Below are positions 15,411-16,024 of a DNA stretch of 16,024 nucleotides, in pieces (position 1 is the stretch's first letter; each line of letters opens with the position of its first letter). The stretch comes from CAYJFX01 sp964370315 (GTDB lineage: Bacteria; Spirochaetota; Spirochaetia; Treponematales; Treponemataceae). Location: positions 1-16,024 of the forward strand of contig CAYJIS010000044.1 in assembly GCA_964370315.1 (NCBI GenBank). Reading direction: 5' to 3'. The translations under genes and the position numbers were made by a program. Below the pieces are notes generated by a model, which was given only the letters and a program-made list of their open reading frames with translations, ran no database searches and was not told where the DNA came from.

Positions 15411-15433
15411 CGAGTTTTACATAGTAACACTCG
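15411..15433 (-). other. Middle hairpin after gapdh
   Basis: CGAGTTTTAC (15411-15420) pairs with GTAACACTCG (15424-15433) over nine of ten positions around a three-base loop. No T run follows, so it may protect the mRNA 3' end rather than terminate. Confidence 0.5.
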
Positions 15434-15441
15434 CTATTAAA

Positions 15442-15460
15442 AATTGACAAGAAGTCAATT
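15442..15460 (-). terminator. Weak hairpin terminator directly after gapdh
   Basis: AATTGAC (15442-15448) pairs with GTCAATT (15454-15460) over a five-base loop, and on the minus strand a T run continues from the stem. The stem is AT-rich and weak. It lies 5 bp after the stop codon. Confidence 0.55.
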
Positions 15461-15465
15461 AATAA

Positions 15466-16024
15466 TTATTTTGCTACAACTTTACACATTTCACAAACTT
15501 TGTTTGAGTAACCCATTTCATTGTCATACCAAGAAACAAGTTTAACAAATGTGCTATCAAGAGCAATACCTGCTTTTGCATCAAAAACAGAAGTTCTTGC
15601 TTCACCACGGAAGTCAGTTGAAACAAGTGTATCTTCAGTGTAACCAAGTACACCTTTTAATTCGCCTTCTGAAGCAGCTTTAACTGCTTTACAGATTTCA
15701 TCATATGAAGCTTCTTTGTTTAATTCAACAGTTAAGTCAACAACAGAAACATCTGAAGTAGGTACGCGGAATGCCATACCTGTAAGTTTTCCATTAAGTT
15801 CAGGAAGAACAACACCTACAGCTTTTGCAGCACCTGTTGATGATGGAATGATGTTTTCTAAAATACCACGTCCACCTCTCCAGTCTTTTGAAGAAGGAGC
15901 ATCAACTACTTTTTGTGTAGCAGTAGCTGCGTGTACTGTTGTCATAAGACCACGTTTGATTCCAAAAGAATCATTGATAACTTTAGCTAAAGGAGCTAAA
16001 CAGTTAGTTGTACAAGAAGCATTA
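15466..16024 (-). CDS. gapA: Glyceraldehyde-3-phosphate dehydrogenase, C-terminal part (cut by window edge)
   Basis: The glycolytic enzyme that converts glyceraldehyde-3-phosphate, NAD and phosphate to 1,3-bisphosphoglycerate. The frame is open to the window edge. The last complete codon is 16021-16023, giving 185 visible residues of an expected 330-350. The visible part begins NASCTTNCLAPL, with the catalytic cysteine encoded at 16012-16014. It continues with the family signatures TTVHAATATQK (catalytic histidine), DWRGGRG, SSTGAAKAVG, the substrate-site FRVPT.D and finally SWYDNEMGYSNKV. All expected catalytic-domain motifs are present, so it looks functional. The NAD-binding N-terminus and promoter lie outside the window. 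The internal ATG at 15945 is not the start. The symbol follows general bacterial usage; paralogues cannot be excluded. Confidence 0.97.
   Translation of the reverse strand, partial: NASCTTNCLAPLAKVINDSFGIKRGLMTTVHAATATQKVVDAPSSKDWRGGRGILENIIPSSTGAAKAVGVVLPELNGKLTGMAFRVPTSDVSVVDLTVELNKEASYDEICKAVKAASEGELKGVLGYTEDTLVSTDFRGEARTSVFDAKAGIALDSTFVKLVSWYDNEMGYSNKVCEMCKVVAK

Larger units (their letters stand above)
15328..15445. repeat. 15-bp direct repeat flanking the gapdh terminators
   Basis: TCGCTATTAAAAATT occurs at 15328-15342 and again at 15431-15445, 103 bp apart. The two copies bracket the second and third hairpins after gapdh. Confidence 0.7.
15123..15465. other. Intergenic region between gapdh and the beta-helix lipoprotein gene
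   Basis: A 343-bp region with no supported gene. In minus-strand order it holds three hairpins after gapdh (15442-15460, 15411-15433, 15371-15396), an inverted-repeat element (15237-15311) and the lipoprotein promoter (15162-15190). No tRNA, rRNA or riboswitch was recognised. Confidence 0.7.

Noticed and set aside
1..16024. CRISPR array, tRNA, rRNA, transposase, toxin-antitoxin or defence genes
   Set aside because: I found no regularly spaced repeats, cloverleaf sequences or recognisable mobile-element or defence proteins on either strand.

Overview
The window looks like chromosomal DNA from an AT-rich spirochaete of the Treponema/Spirochaeta type. The evidence is a divergent flagellar switch protein resembling the second (FliG1-type) spirochaetal FliG, several lipoproteins with loose lipoboxes, and CUT1 sugar uptake genes without a local ATPase. 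The species cannot be fixed from sequence alone. Every supported gene is on the minus strand, so transcription runs from high to low coordinates.

Layout in transcription order: (1) 15466-16024, the C-terminal half of glyceraldehyde-3-phosphate dehydrogenase, cut by the window edge, followed by three hairpins. (2) 15123-15465, an intergenic stretch with an 11-bp inverted repeat and a promoter. (3) 12153-15122, a 989-residue lipoprotein made of three similar beta-helix-like modules. (4) 10798-11955, a lipoprotein with seven repeats, probably a seven-bladed beta-propeller. These two lipoprotein genes have near-identical promoters (TTGAAT-17-TATATT). (5) 9824-10714, an AraC-family regulator. (6) 4487-9721, a five-gene sugar operon: binding lipoprotein, two permeases, a zinc-type dehydrogenase and a Gfo/Idh/MocA oxidoreductase. 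(7) 3088-4386 and 186-3095, a fliG-like gene overlapping a gene for a large M16C metallopeptidase. (8) 1-185, non-coding DNA with repeat-like sequence.

How the genes work together: the AraC regulator probably controls the sugar operon through two 13-bp direct repeats spaced exactly 21 bp apart, next to a promoter with a poor -35. The operon would import a sugar or polyol and oxidise it in two dehydrogenase steps. It must borrow an ATPase (MsmK/UgpC type) encoded elsewhere. Two hairpins between the binding-protein and permease genes probably set their expression ratio.

The most striking feature is an 88-bp direct repeat (81/88 identical) at 4374-4461 and 10702-10789. Each copy holds a terminator, a TTGCCC-17-TATTAT promoter and the first four codons (MNLN) of the following gene, fliG or araC. 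The -10 lies only 6 bp before the ATG and no Shine-Dalgarno is present, so both transcripts should be leaderless. The repeats bracket the whole regulator-plus-sugar operon, so one recombination event could remove it (6,328 bp) and leave one intact promoter and one intact terminator.
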